A stretch of 64,000 nucleotides of DNA from Metaclostridioides mangenotii (GTDB lineage Bacteria; Bacillota; Clostridia; Peptostreptococcales; Peptostreptococcaceae): contig NZ_JAGGJX010000006.1 in assembly GCF_017873185.1 (NCBI RefSeq), positions 1-64,000 of the forward strand, read 5' to 3'. This document shows positions 27,252 to 35,954 of the stretch, in pieces; the first letter of the stretch is position 1, and each line of letters starts with the position of its first letter. The notes under the pieces are model-generated. The model was not told the origin of the DNA and made no database searches. It was given only the letters and a program-made list of their open reading frames with translations. Position numbers and translations under genes: made by a program.

Positions 27252-27809
27252 ATGTCAAAAAAGGTTAAGGTTTGGACAAAGCAGCATAAAGATATACTTA
27301 AAGACTTAAATGATAATGGCAGATACATAGTAAAAAAAGAATATATAGAAAATAAGATGGAAGATCACTCTGATTTGTATTTTAGCTCTTATAACTGGTT
27401 TAGAAATAGGGCAAAGGAAATTGTACCTGTTCCGGATGACGTTGAATTTCCAATCTGGGTAAGCGTTACAGAAGAATCTAAAATACCAAATAGCGAAGGA
27501 AATGTGCTTCTTGAAATTGAAGTAGATGAGGATCTTCTTATCACAATGGATTTGGATAAATGGGGCTATATAGTAAACTATATGTACATTCCAAAAAACA
27601 AAGAAGACGAAGAAAATCATGCAAAAATTCTCAAATCATATGGAATAGATGATACGAGAGGCTATATGAGCAATTTCTATCCGAATATAAAAAATAAAAT
27701 AGTAAAAAGCTGGGAAAGGCTATTTGATGACAGCATAATATTAAGTAATGCAAGGGTGGGAACTCTGTGGGAAATAAAAAAAGAATGGATTACTAAGATA
27801 AGTAAATAA
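27252..27809 (+). CDS. DUF3841 family protein
   Basis: The 185-residue soluble protein resembles the DUF3841 family, recognisable by the start VWTKQHKDIL, the WFRNRA segment, and the ILSNARVGTLWEIKKEWI tail. The function of this family is not known; members occur as single genes in Firmicutes. There is no signal peptide or membrane segment. The start ATG follows AAAGGAGTGTAGTTT. It lies alone between clpC and radA, both on the same strand, with a 140-bp AT-rich gap before radA. The family assignment is from memory and should be treated as likely, not proven. Confidence 0.75.
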   Translation: MSKKVKVWTKQHKDILKDLNDNGRYIVKKEYIENKMEDHSDLYFSSYNWFRNRAKEIVPVPDDVEFPIWVSVTEESKIPNSEGNVLLEIEVDEDLLITMDLDKWGYIVNYMYIPKNKEDEENHAKILKSYGIDDTRGYMSNFYPNIKNKIVKSWERLFDDSIILSNARVGTLWEIKKEWITKISK

Positions 27810-27950
27810 TAGCTTTTATATTATAAATCAACAAAATAATCGAACATATGTTAATATTAAAATACAAGATAAGTTTAAATTGAAATAAAATAAATTAATG
27901 GAAAATATTAAAATATATAACTAATATTCAAAAAATAGGGGAAGATAATA

Positions 27951-29318
27951 ATGGCGAAGATTAAAACAAAATATGTATGTCAAAACTGTGGTTATGAAGT
28001 AGCTAAATGGCTAGGAAAGTGCCCGGAATGTACAAAATGGAATACATTTGTAGAGGAAATAGACGATAAAAGTGCAAAAAAAGAAACGTTTATAGTAGAT
28101 AAATCTAGCTCTAAACCGATGTCAATAAACACTATTGAATCAAAGAATGAAGAGAGATTTAGCACTTGTATAAATGAGTTGGATAGAGTTCTTGGAGGTG
28201 GAGTTGTAAAGGGATCTTTGGTGCTTGTAGGAGGAGATCCTGGAATAGGAAAATCCACTTTGCTTATTCAAGTTTCTAGCAATGTTGCAGAGTCTGGAAA
28301 AAGAGTTCTGTACATTACAGGTGAGGAATCTGAATCTCAAATAAAGATGAGGGCCCAAAGACTTGGAATAAACTCAGACAACCTGTATATATTTGCAGAG
28401 AACAATTTAAATCTAATAGAGGCGCAACTAGATAAAATAGATCCTGAGATGATAATACTTGACTCTATTCAAACTGTTTACAGTCCTGATATAGCGTCTG
28501 CTCCTGGTACAGTAAGCCAGATAAGAGAAGGAACTTCTAAGTTTATGAAAATAGCTAAAAAAATGGGAATATCTACTTTTTTAGTTGGTCATGTAACAAA
28601 AGAAGGGTCATTAGCTGGACCTAAATTACTGGAGCATATGGTGGATACTGTTTTATACTTTGAAGGTGAAAGGTACAATACTTACAGACTTGTTAGAGCT
28701 GTAAAAAATAGATTTGGATCTACTAATGAACTCGGAGTTTTTGAAATGAGAGACACTGGTCTAGAAGAACTTGAGAATCCTTCAAAAGTGCTTATTTCAG
28801 AAAAACCAAAGGACGTTTCGGGATCTGTAATAATTTCTACAGTAGAGGGAACAAGACCTATGCTTATAGAGCTTCAAGCACTTGTATCGCCAACTAGTTT
28901 TGGTATACCTAAGAGAACTGCTACGGGAGTAGACTATAATAGGGTTGCAATGCTTCTTGCAGTACTTGAAAAGAGGGTTGGTCTACAAATTCAAAATCAA
29001 GATGTATATTTAAATATTGTAGGAGGAATCAAAATAAACGAGCCTTCTATAGATTTAGGGATTGCAATTGCTGTAGCATCTAGCTTTAAAAATATAGCTG
29101 TAGACGAAAATATAGCTGTTACAGGTGAGGTGGGACTTACTGGAGAGATTAGAGCCGTAAGTTTTATTGAGAAGAGAATAGCAGAATGTAAAAAACTTGG
29201 ATTTAAACAAATAGTAATCCCGAAGACTAACTACGACTTAGTAAAGGACACGAAAGGAATAAAAATCTTGCCAGCAGAAAATTTGAGGCAAGCTATAAAT
29301 ATAGTGTTAGGAGGCTAG
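27951..29318 (+). CDS. radA: DNA repair protein RadA
   Basis: RecA-related ATPase that drives branch migration in recombination. The 455 residues have the N-terminal zinc finger (CQNCGYEVAKWLGKCPEC, about 9-26), Walker A GGDPGIGKST (about 92-101), the RadA-specific KNRFGSTNELG motif and the Lon-like C-terminal domain (DLGIAIAVASSF, GEVGLTGEIRAV). The start ATG follows GGGGAAGATAATA. It lies 8 bp before disA; the radA-disA pairing is widespread in Firmicutes, and RadA can inhibit DisA. Confidence 0.97.
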   Translation: MAKIKTKYVCQNCGYEVAKWLGKCPECTKWNTFVEEIDDKSAKKETFIVDKSSSKPMSINTIESKNEERFSTCINELDRVLGGGVVKGSLVLVGGDPGIGKSTLLIQVSSNVAESGKRVLYITGEESESQIKMRAQRLGINSDNLYIFAENNLNLIEAQLDKIDPEMIILDSIQTVYSPDIASAPGTVSQIREGTSKFMKIAKKMGISTFLVGHVTKEGSLAGPKLLEHMVDTVLYFEGERYNTYRLVRAVKNRFGSTNELGVFEMRDTGLEELENPSKVLISEKPKDVSGSVIISTVEGTRPMLIELQALVSPTSFGIPKRTATGVDYNRVAMLLAVLEKRVGLQIQNQDVYLNIVGGIKINEPSIDLGIAIAVASSFKNIAVDENIAVTGEVGLTGEIRAVSFIEKRIAECKKLGFKQIVIPKTNYDLVKDTKGIKILPAENLRQAINIVLGG

Positions 29319-29326
29319 TTATATAT

Positions 29327-30397
29327 ATGGATGATATTTTGAACAATAAAGACATGTTAGAAGCTTTAAAAATGATATCTCCAGGAACTCCTCTCAGAAG
29401 AGGTCTAAACAATGTTCTAAAAGCAAAAACAGGTGCTTTAATAGCGCTTTCAAAAAAAGATGAGGTTATGAGTTTAGTCAACGGAGGTTTTACAATAAAC
29501 GCGGACTATTCATCGGCTTATCTATACGAACTTGCAAAAATGGATGGAGCGATAATTTTAAGTGGAAATTTAAAAAAGATACTGTGTGCAAATGTCCAGT
29601 TAGTTCCAGATAACTCGATACCTTCATCTGAAACGGGTACAAGGCATAGAACAGCTGAGAGAGTTGCCAAGCAGACTGATGCAATTGTAATAAGTGTTTC
29701 ACAAAAAAGAAGTGTTATAACAATTTATAGAGGAAATCACAAGTATGAAATAGAAGATATATCTAAGATATTTACTAAAGTAAATCAGGCGATACAAACT
29801 TTGGAGAAGTATAAATCCGTTTTGGATCAAGTTATCGCAAATTTAAATACACTAGAATTCAACAATTTAGTCACTGTATACGATGTAGCATTGGTTATGC
29901 AAAAAATTGAATTAGTAATGAGAGTTACAAATATTATAGAAAAATACGTTATAGAACTTGGAGATGAAGGAACTCTTGTAAGTATGCAGCTAGAAGAGCT
30001 TATGGGAACAACATATTTAGATTTAGAACAAGTATTTAAAGACTACAATATCTCTAATGATGATATTTCGAGTTTTAAAACTAATATCAAAAAACTTTCT
30101 TCAGAGGATATCATAGATTTGACCAAAATAGCAAAACTTCTTGGATACAAAGATACAGCTGAAAATATGGATATGCAAATTAATTCAAAAGGATATAGGA
30201 TTATGAGTAAAATTCATAGATTACCAAATACAATTGTCGAGAACTTAGTGCTCTATTTTGAGGAGTTTCAGAGTGTTTTAGATGCATCATTAGATGCGCT
30301 TTGTAATGTTGATGGGGTTGGAGAAATAAGGGCCAAACACATAAAAAATGAGCTTATTAAAATGCAACAGCTAGTGCTTTTAGATAAGAAGATATAG
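29327..30397 (+). CDS. disA: DNA-integrity scanning diadenylate cyclase DisA
   Basis: Makes cyclic di-AMP from two ATP and pauses on branched DNA. The 356 residues have the DAC domain (about 1-145) with DGA (in KMDGAIILS) and RHR (in TRHRTAERVAK) active-site motifs, a helical linker, and a C-terminal helix-hairpin-helix (about 315-345, LCNVDGVGEIRAKHIKNEL in parts). The start ATG has AGGAGG about 11 bases upstream, inside the radA end. The matching c-di-AMP phosphodiesterase gene gdpP begins at 63345. Confidence 0.97.
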   Translation: MDDILNNKDMLEALKMISPGTPLRRGLNNVLKAKTGALIALSKKDEVMSLVNGGFTINADYSSAYLYELAKMDGAIILSGNLKKILCANVQLVPDNSIPSSETGTRHRTAERVAKQTDAIVISVSQKRSVITIYRGNHKYEIEDISKIFTKVNQAIQTLEKYKSVLDQVIANLNTLEFNNLVTVYDVALVMQKIELVMRVTNIIEKYVIELGDEGTLVSMQLEELMGTTYLDLEQVFKDYNISNDDISSFKTNIKKLSSEDIIDLTKIAKLLGYKDTAENMDMQINSKGYRIMSKIHRLPNTIVENLVLYFEEFQSVLDASLDALCNVDGVGEIRAKHIKNELIKMQQLVLLDKKI

Positions 30398-30427
30398 TGA
30401 ATTTTAGGTGAATTTTCCTTATTTATG

Positions 30428-30457
30428 TTGTAAATAGTGTATACTTTAGTCTATAAT
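30428..30457 (+). promoter_or_regulatory. Probable promoter of the PIN/TRAM gene
   Basis: TTGTAA (30428-30433), an 18-bp spacer, then TATAAT (30452-30457), 26 bp before the TTG start. Confidence 0.5.
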
Positions 30458-30482
30458 ATTAAAATACAAGGGGGGTGAAAAT

Positions 30483-31574
30483 TTGATAAGGAAAGCCATA
30501 AGATTAGTATTTAGTTTAATTGGACTTATTATTGGTTTTACTTCTTACTCAACTCTTGCAAAGTCTTTTGAAATATTGACTTTTGGGAGTGAACTATATG
30601 GACTCATAGCTGCTATTATATTTGGTATTATAATTGCTATCTTAGGTTATCTAATTGAGCCTTGGGCATCTAAAAAAACAAAAGATGTCGCAAAGGTGTT
30701 AGATAAAGAGCTTTCTAAATATCCACAAGTTGATATCTTGCTAGCATCGATAGGTATAATTGGCGGATTTGTAGTTGCTTACCTAATTAGCGGTATTTTT
30801 GATAAAATACCAGTAGTGGGAGGAGTTATATCCTTACTGCTTTATCTATGTTTAGGATATGTAGGAATGAGGATCGTACTTAAAAGTAAAAATGACTTAT
30901 TTAATATAAATAAGTTATCTAGACTTTCAGGTTCATCTAAAGATAAGGACAAAGAATCAAAAAAAGAAAAAATTAAACCTATACCACCAAAGGTATTAGA
31001 TACAAGTGTAATAATAGACGGTAGAATAGCAGATATATGTAAGACAGGTTTTGTTGAGGGAACATTAATAATTCCTTCATTTGTTTTAGAAGAGCTTAGA
31101 CATATTGCCGATTCATCTGACGACTTAAAAAGGGTTAGAGGAAGAAGAGGTCTTGATATACTAAACATAATACAACAAGAACTGAATATAGATGTTGAGA
31201 TAAGCGAGAGGGACTTTGAAGATATAGCTGAAGTCGATAGTAAACTACTGAAGTTAGCTCAGGTTTTAAATGGTAAAGTAGTTACTAACGATTACAATTT
31301 AAATAAAGTAGCTCAGTTCCAAGGAGTAGATGTCTTAAATATAAATGAACTTGCCAATGCTATAAAGCCAGTAGTAATCCCTGGCGAGGATATGGTTGTT
31401 CAAGTTGTTAAAGATGGTAAGGAAGCTCAGCAAGGTATTGCATATCTTGACGATGGAACTATGATCGTAGTAGATGGTGGAAGAAGACATATGAACGAGA
31501 CTATAAAAGTTTTAGTTACATCTGTACTTCAAACACCAGCTGGTAGAATGATATTTGCAAAGCCAAAAAACTAA
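30483..31574 (+). CDS. PIN/TRAM domain membrane protein (YacL-like)
   Basis: Integral membrane protein with a C-terminal PIN nuclease-like domain and a TRAM RNA-binding domain. The 363 residues have about four N-terminal hydrophobic segments (about 7-25, 36-58, 82-105, 112-130), a charged linker, the PIN start VLDTSVIIDGRIADI (about 172-186) with further acidic residues (LRHIADSSDD, VVTNDYNLN), and the TRAM end (GIAYLDDGTMIVVDGGR). TTG start with GGGGGTG upstream. In B. subtilis yacL follows disA and precedes ispD, the same setting as here. The biochemical role is not established. Confidence 0.92.
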   Translation: MIRKAIRLVFSLIGLIIGFTSYSTLAKSFEILTFGSELYGLIAAIIFGIIIAILGYLIEPWASKKTKDVAKVLDKELSKYPQVDILLASIGIIGGFVVAYLISGIFDKIPVVGGVISLLLYLCLGYVGMRIVLKSKNDLFNINKLSRLSGSSKDKDKESKKEKIKPIPPKVLDTSVIIDGRIADICKTGFVEGTLIIPSFVLEELRHIADSSDDLKRVRGRRGLDILNIIQQELNIDVEISERDFEDIAEVDSKLLKLAQVLNGKVVTNDYNLNKVAQFQGVDVLNINELANAIKPVVIPGEDMVVQVVKDGKEAQQGIAYLDDGTMIVVDGGRRHMNETIKVLVTSVLQTPAGRMIFAKPKN

Positions 31575-31587
31575 AAAGATTAAATCG

Positions 31588-31621
31588 AAATCCCTGGATT
31601 ATTTTCAGGGATTTTTATTTT
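31588..31621 (+). terminator. Terminator after the PIN/TRAM gene
   Basis: AAATCCCTGGA pairs with TTCAGGGATTT around a short loop, followed by a T-rich tail. Confidence 0.88.
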
Positions 31622-31643
31622 TTAAAGATTTTTAAAAAAATAG

Positions 31644-31708
31644 TTGACAGAATATAATAGGCATTGTATTATTGTATTAACAGATTAATACAGTGAGCAA
31701 TTAATACA
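31644..31708 (+). promoter_or_regulatory. Promoter and operator of the GntR/ABC operon
   Basis: TTGACA (31644-31649), 17 bp, then TATTAT (31667-31672). It is followed by the dyad TGTATTAA-CAGA-TTAATACA (31673-31692) and another half site TTAATACA (31701-31708). The dyad sits where a bound repressor would block start, so autoregulation by the GntR product is likely. Confidence 0.75.
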
Positions 31709-31741
31709 GCGATACATAAATAAACAGAGGAGGTGCTCTAA

Positions 31742-32110
31742 GTGAAATTGCAATTTGATAATAATAAGCCTATATATATTCAATTAATAGAATACTTAAA
31801 GTTTAAAATAATTTCTGGTGAATTACAGATTGGTTCAAGACTAGAGTCAGTAAGGACGATGGCAGAAGAGGCGGAGGTAAATCCAAACACTATGCAGAGA
31901 GCTCTTTCAGAACTTGAAAGAGAAGGCCTTGTTTACAGTCAAAGGACTAAGGGTAGATTTGTAACAGAAGATAAAACAAAGATAGATGAAATGAAAAAAA
32001 ATATAGCAAAAATTGAAATAAAAAAATTAAAAGAGATATTAAATAGACTAGGTTACAATGAAGATCAGATGATAGAAATAATCATTGAAAGTTTGAAAGG
32101 GGAGAACTAA
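31742..32110 (+). CDS. GntR family regulator, YtrA subfamily
   Basis: The 122 residues contain the GntR winged helix (PIYIQLIEYLKFKIISGELQ, about 9-28; ESVRTMAEEAEVNPNTMQRAL, in parts) and only a short helical tail of about 50 residues instead of a ligand domain. This is the YtrA subfamily, which usually represses a linked ABC transporter. GTG start with GGAGGTGC upstream. It is directly followed by the ATPase gene with no gap (stop then ATG). The dyad operator upstream of the gene fits autoregulation. Confidence 0.92.
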   Translation: MKLQFDNNKPIYIQLIEYLKFKIISGELQIGSRLESVRTMAEEAEVNPNTMQRALSELEREGLVYSQRTKGRFVTEDKTKIDEMKKNIAKIEIKKLKEILNRLGYNEDQMIEIIIESLKGEN

Positions 32111-32830
32111 ATGAACAGTATTAGGGTTGATAAAGGATACGTAGCTGAATTTAAAAATTTACAAAAAAATTATGGTAAAAAAGAAGCTTTAAAAAATATT
32201 AATTTAAATATACCAAGAGGAAAGATAGTTGGACTTCTAGGGCCAAATGGTAGTGGAAAAAGTACAATGATAAAAATTCTTAACGGTTTATTACATCCTG
32301 ACAGTGGTGAGATCTTGATAGAGGGTATGAAGCCTTCAATAGAGACAAAATCAATAGTTTCTTATTTACCAGAAAGAACATACTTAAATGATTGGATGAA
32401 AGTAAAAGATATAATAAAATTTTTCTCTGATTTTTACAGTGATTTTGATATAGATAAAGCAATAAAAATGCTGAAGGATTTAAATATAGATACTGAAGAA
32501 AAATTAAAAACAATGTCAAAGGGTACAAAGGAAAAGGTACAGTTAATACTAGTAATGTCTAGAAAAGCTGAACTGTATATACTTGACGAGCCAATAGGTG
32601 GAGTTGACCCGGCTGCAAGATCGTATATACTTAAAACAATACTTCAAAATTACAATGAAGACAGTACACTTCTTATAGCGACACACTTAATAAGTGAAAT
32701 TGAAAATATATGTGATGAAATAATATTCTTATCTTATGGAGATATAGTTCTACAAGGGAATGTAGAAGAGATCAAAGAGGAAAAAGGAAAATCTATAGAT
32801 GCATTGTTTAGGGAGGAATTCAAATGTTAG
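32111..32830 (+). CDS. ABC transporter ATP-binding protein
   Basis: The 239-residue ATPase is of the drug/peptide-export type found with YtrA regulators. Walker A is GPNGSGKST (about 44-52), the signature region is MSKGTKEKVQ (degenerate compared with LSGGQ), Walker B is LYILDEPIGGVDPA, and the switch His is in IATHLI. The degenerate signature is common in YtrB-like ATPases. The start follows the GntR stop directly, and the permease gene overlaps the 3' end by 7 bp, so all three genes are translated from one message. The substrate is unknown. Confidence 0.92.
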   Translation: MNSIRVDKGYVAEFKNLQKNYGKKEALKNINLNIPRGKIVGLLGPNGSGKSTMIKILNGLLHPDSGEILIEGMKPSIETKSIVSYLPERTYLNDWMKVKDIIKFFSDFYSDFDIDKAIKMLKDLNIDTEEKLKTMSKGTKEKVQLILVMSRKAELYILDEPIGGVDPAARSYILKTILQNYNEDSTLLIATHLISEIENICDEIIFLSYGDIVLQGNVEEIKEEKGKSIDALFREEFKC

Positions 32831-33618
32831 GAAAATTGTTAAAATATGAACTTAAAGCTAGTGCAAGAACTTTTTTACCGCTTTATTTAGCGCTAATAGT
32901 TGTTTCTATTATTGCAGGGCTGTCTGGAAAAACTACTTCTTTACTTGCACAAGGAATATCAGGATTTGTAATGGGTGGATTGTTCATCTCACTTATTGTC
33001 TTAACAATAATGGTTATAATACAAAGATTTAGTAAGAACCTATTGGAAGATGAAGGTTATTTAATGTTTACACTTCCGGTAAGTAGTAAAAAACTTATAA
33101 TATCTAAGTGTCTCTCTTCTTGTATATACGGTGCTCTTAGTTTTATAGTAGCAATGATTGTATTATTTATAATAGCGGTTAGTACAGGTGGATTTGAAGT
33201 TATTAGATTTATGCCACAAGTATTCGGAGAACTTTTCAATTGGTTGTTTAAATTTGAAAATATATTAGACTTACTAATATTGATGTTAACGATGATATTA
33301 GGATTTGCATCTTTTATAGTTTTAATATATTTCGTACTTTCATTAGGTCAATTACCTGCATTTAATAAACATAGAAAGTTAGTTGCATTCACAGCATTTA
33401 TTGCAATAACGGTAGTACTTTCGATTTTACAAAGTGTTTTAGGAGAGTTTATACCAGGAATTAACAACAGCATGTATATGTATACAGATGCACCAGTGTA
33501 CAATCACTTATATAACAATCCAGGCATGTTATCAGTATTAGGATGGACACTTGCTCAAGTACTTGTATTTTTCTTCGGAACAAGTTATATTTTAGATAAT
33601 AAACTTAACTTAGAATAG
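32824..33618 (+). CDS. ABC transporter permease
   Basis: The 264-residue integral membrane protein has about six hydrophobic segments (about 15-37, 42-66, 95-121, 145-176, 190-208, 238-257). It begins MLGKLLKYELKASARTFLPLY, typical of ABC-2-type permeases. It overlaps the ATPase gene end (32824 against 32830), and GGGAGGAATTC lies before the ATG. It is the partner of the preceding ATPase in a GntR-controlled exporter. The substrate cannot be inferred; cell-envelope stress or antimicrobial export is only a possibility. Confidence 0.88.
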   Translation: MLGKLLKYELKASARTFLPLYLALIVVSIIAGLSGKTTSLLAQGISGFVMGGLFISLIVLTIMVIIQRFSKNLLEDEGYLMFTLPVSSKKLIISKCLSSCIYGALSFIVAMIVLFIIAVSTGGFEVIRFMPQVFGELFNWLFKFENILDLLILMLTMILGFASFIVLIYFVLSLGQLPAFNKHRKLVAFTAFIAITVVLSILQSVLGEFIPGINNSMYMYTDAPVYNHLYNNPGMLSVLGWTLAQVLVFFFGTSYILDNKLNLE

Positions 33619-33673
33619 TAGTTAATTAAGAATAACTTAAGATAGATATATATTTTGATATGAGGTGAGAAAC

Positions 33674-34351
33674 TTGAATAGTGTAGTAGTAGTAGCTGCC
33701 GGAAGCGGAAAAAGAATGAATATCGGAATAAATAAACAGTTTATAAAACTAGGCGAGAAGGAAGTAATTGCGCATACTATTCAAGTTTTTTACATCAATA
33801 AAGACATAGATGAAATAGTTGTATGTATTAAGCCTGAGGAAGAGAAATACTTTTTAGACAATATTATAAATAAGTATAATTTCAAAGGCGTAAAGATAGC
33901 ATACGGTGGAAAAGAGAGACAGGATTCCATATACAATGGTCTAAAAAAACTAGATGAAAAATGCAACATTGTTTTAATTCACGATGGAGCCAGACCATTT
34001 ATAGACGATAAAATCATAAAAGAATCTATAGAAGAAGCGAAAGTTAAAAAAGCAGTAGTAGTAGGAGTTCCAGTAAGTGACACTATAAAAATAGTAAAAG
34101 ATGGAGAAATTGAAAGCACTCCAGATAGAAGTTTACTGTGGGCTGCACAGACTCCACAGGTGTTTGATTACAACACTATAAAAAAAGCATATGAAGATGC
34201 GTACGAATCTGGATTTTACGGAACCGATGATTCAATGCTTGTTGAAAGAATCGGTCAGAAAGTCAGCATGGTTATGGGATCTCATAAAAATATTAAGATA
34301 ACGAACCAAGAAGATTTAAAGACAGCAAATCAAATAATACAGGATATTTAA
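33674..34351 (+). CDS. ispD: 2-C-methyl-D-erythritol 4-phosphate cytidylyltransferase
   Basis: Third step of the MEP isoprenoid pathway, making CDP-ME from MEP and CTP. The 225 residues have the Gly/Lys-rich nucleotide loop VVVAAGSGKRMN at the start, the family signature VLIHDGARPF, and the WAAQTPQVF and ITNQEDLKTA segments near the end. I chose the TTG at 33674 because GAGGTGAG lies 6 bases before it; a GTG at 33665 would fall inside the ribosome site. ispF, the step after next, lies at 35115, with an unrelated gene and a terminator between. Confidence 0.95.
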   Translation: MNSVVVVAAGSGKRMNIGINKQFIKLGEKEVIAHTIQVFYINKDIDEIVVCIKPEEEKYFLDNIINKYNFKGVKIAYGGKERQDSIYNGLKKLDEKCNIVLIHDGARPFIDDKIIKESIEEAKVKKAVVVGVPVSDTIKIVKDGEIESTPDRSLLWAAQTPQVFDYNTIKKAYEDAYESGFYGTDDSMLVERIGQKVSMVMGSHKNIKITNQEDLKTANQIIQDI

Positions 34352-34355
34352 TAGA

Positions 34356-34395
34356 AAACAAATAGTTGTAATTTGCATTACAGCTATTTGTTTAT
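34356..34395 (+). terminator. Terminator after ispD
   Basis: ACAAATAGTTGTAA pairs with TTACAGCTATTTGT (imperfect), followed by a T-rich tail. Confidence 0.75.
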
Positions 34396-34415
34396 TTATA
34401 TTTGGAGCGTGAATT

Positions 34416-35030
34416 ATGAAATATACAAAAACAATACCTGATGCAGATGAAAATTTAAGAAAAATGCTAATATCAGATGGATGGACAAAATTAAAAGAGC
34501 CCTCTAATTTAGTCTCAGCGACATTTCTATCAATACCATTTATGATTATAAATGGTATTATATCTATTGTTATCGCGTTTTATCTATACGCTCCTATAAG
34601 AGAAGTTTTAAACAATAGTAGTGGACTCAACGTTACATTTACAATAAATTTAACGTTTCTGTTATATATTGTTGCAATGGTTTTATTTATGGCATTACAT
34701 GAATTTATTCATGCAGCATTTATACCAAATCTATTGAAATCTGATAAAACATATTGGGGGTTAAATGGACTATTTGGATTCGTTTATACCACAGAAAAAA
34801 TCAAGAAAAATAGATACTTTATAATTAGTGTTATGCCATTTATGCTATTATCAGTTATTTTACCCTTTTTACTCAATGCATTGGGATATCTAAATTTATT
34901 TACATTATTTTTGTGTTTGCTTAATTCGATGGGCTCTTGTGTTGATTTTTTAAATATGTTTCTAATTGCAACACAAGTTCCAAAAGGTTCTTATATTATA
35001 AATAATGGGTTAGAGACATACTTTAAATAA
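34416..35030 (+). CDS. DUF3267 family membrane protein, putative zinc metalloprotease
   Basis: The 204 residues include a cytoplasmic N-terminus and about four hydrophobic segments (about 37-60, 78-98, 130-150, 153-180). An HExxH zinc motif, HEFIH, lies in the second segment (ALHEFIHAAFIP, about 100-111), the feature of DUF3267 putative zincins. A second metal-ligand candidate is Asp in SCVDFLNM near 178-185. The substrate is unknown. It lies between ispD and ispF on the same strand but has a terminator before it and a 84-bp gap after it, so it may be independent of the isoprenoid genes. Confidence 0.82.
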   Translation: MKYTKTIPDADENLRKMLISDGWTKLKEPSNLVSATFLSIPFMIINGIISIVIAFYLYAPIREVLNNSSGLNVTFTINLTFLLYIVAMVLFMALHEFIHAAFIPNLLKSDKTYWGLNGLFGFVYTTEKIKKNRYFIISVMPFMLLSVILPFLLNALGYLNLFTLFLCLLNSMGSCVDFLNMFLIATQVPKGSYIINNGLETYFK

Positions 35031-35114
35031 TTATGAGTATTCAGGTCTGTAGTTTAGAGAATGTAAAACAAAAAAATTGATAAATTAATAAAAAGTTAAT
35101 TAGGAGGATATAAT

Positions 35115-35600
35115 ATGAGAGTAGGTTTAGGATACGACGTGCACAGGTTAGTAGAAGGTAGAAAGCTTATTTTAGGAGGCGTTGAAATTCCTCATGAAAA
35201 AGGATTACTTGGTCACTCTGATGCTGATGTTATTACACATGCGATAACAGACTCTATATTAGGAGCACTAGCACTAGGTGATATTGGGAAGCATTTCCCT
35301 GATACGGATGAAAAATACAAAGGCGCAGATAGTGTAAAATTATTATCTCATGTATACGAACTGGTTAAATCTAAAGGCTATAAAATAGGAAATGTCGACA
35401 GTACGATTATAGCTCAAAGACCAAAGCTGGCTCCTTATATAGATCAGATGAGAGAAGTAATAGCAAAAACACTTGAAACAGAAATAGACAATATAAACAT
35501 AAAAGCGACAACTGAAGAAAACCTTGGATTTACTGGATCAGAGGATGGAATATCTTCTCAAAGTATTTGTTTATTATTATTGACATCTGGCAATAATTAA
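35115..35600 (+). CDS. ispF: 2-C-methyl-D-erythritol 2,4-cyclodiphosphate synthase
   Basis: Fifth MEP pathway enzyme, forming MEcPP from CDP-ME 2-phosphate. The 161-residue product starts [12 protein letters not shown] with metal ligands DxH (DVH) and has the family signature [32 protein letters not shown] and the C-terminal [17 protein letters not shown]. The start ATG follows TAGGAGGATATAAT. Length is normal. It stands after the DUF3267 gene and before the proS T-box. Confidence 0.97.
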   Translation: MRVGLGYDVHRLVEGRKLILGGVEIPHEKGLLGHSDADVITHAITDSILGALALGDIGKHFPDTDEKYKGADSVKLLSHVYELVKSKGYKIGNVDSTIIAQRPKLAPYIDQMREVIAKTLETEIDNINIKATTEENLGFTGSEDGISSQSICLLLLTSGNN

Positions 35601-35639
35601 TATATTATATGATATAAGTTAAATATTAATCAAAATATT

Positions 35640-35865
35640 AATGCAATTATGAAGTAATAGTAGATGGTGAAATCTTCACAGAGAGGAAACGGATGCTGAG
35701 AGTTTCTAAGAGGAAAACTTCGAACCTGACTTCTAGCTTAAAGTAAAACTTTACGGTAGGAACCGTTATATTCCAAAAAGTGGGCTAAGTTAGCTAACTA
35801 GAGTGGTACCGCGGAAATTACAACCTTTCGTCTCTATATTTGTAGAGATGATGGGTTTTTTTTAT
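35640..35865 (+). promoter_or_regulatory. T-box riboswitch, proline-specific, controlling proS
   Basis: T-box leader with specifier loop GAA-CCT-GAC giving the proline codon CCT at 35725-35727. The antiterminator sequence GAGTGGTACCGCGG is at 35801-35814. The terminator pairs CGTCTCTA with TAGAGATG and AACC with GGGTT, then T8. The proS start is about 90 bp downstream. The tRNA-Pro(TGG) at 15040 can read CCT by wobble and is the probable ligand. Confidence 0.95.
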
Positions 35866-35954
35866 ATTCAAAATGCTTAAACTCGCAAAGAAACAGATTT
35901 AAAACTAATCATGTAATAAAAAATTAATTTAATAAAAATTAGGAGGGCAATACA

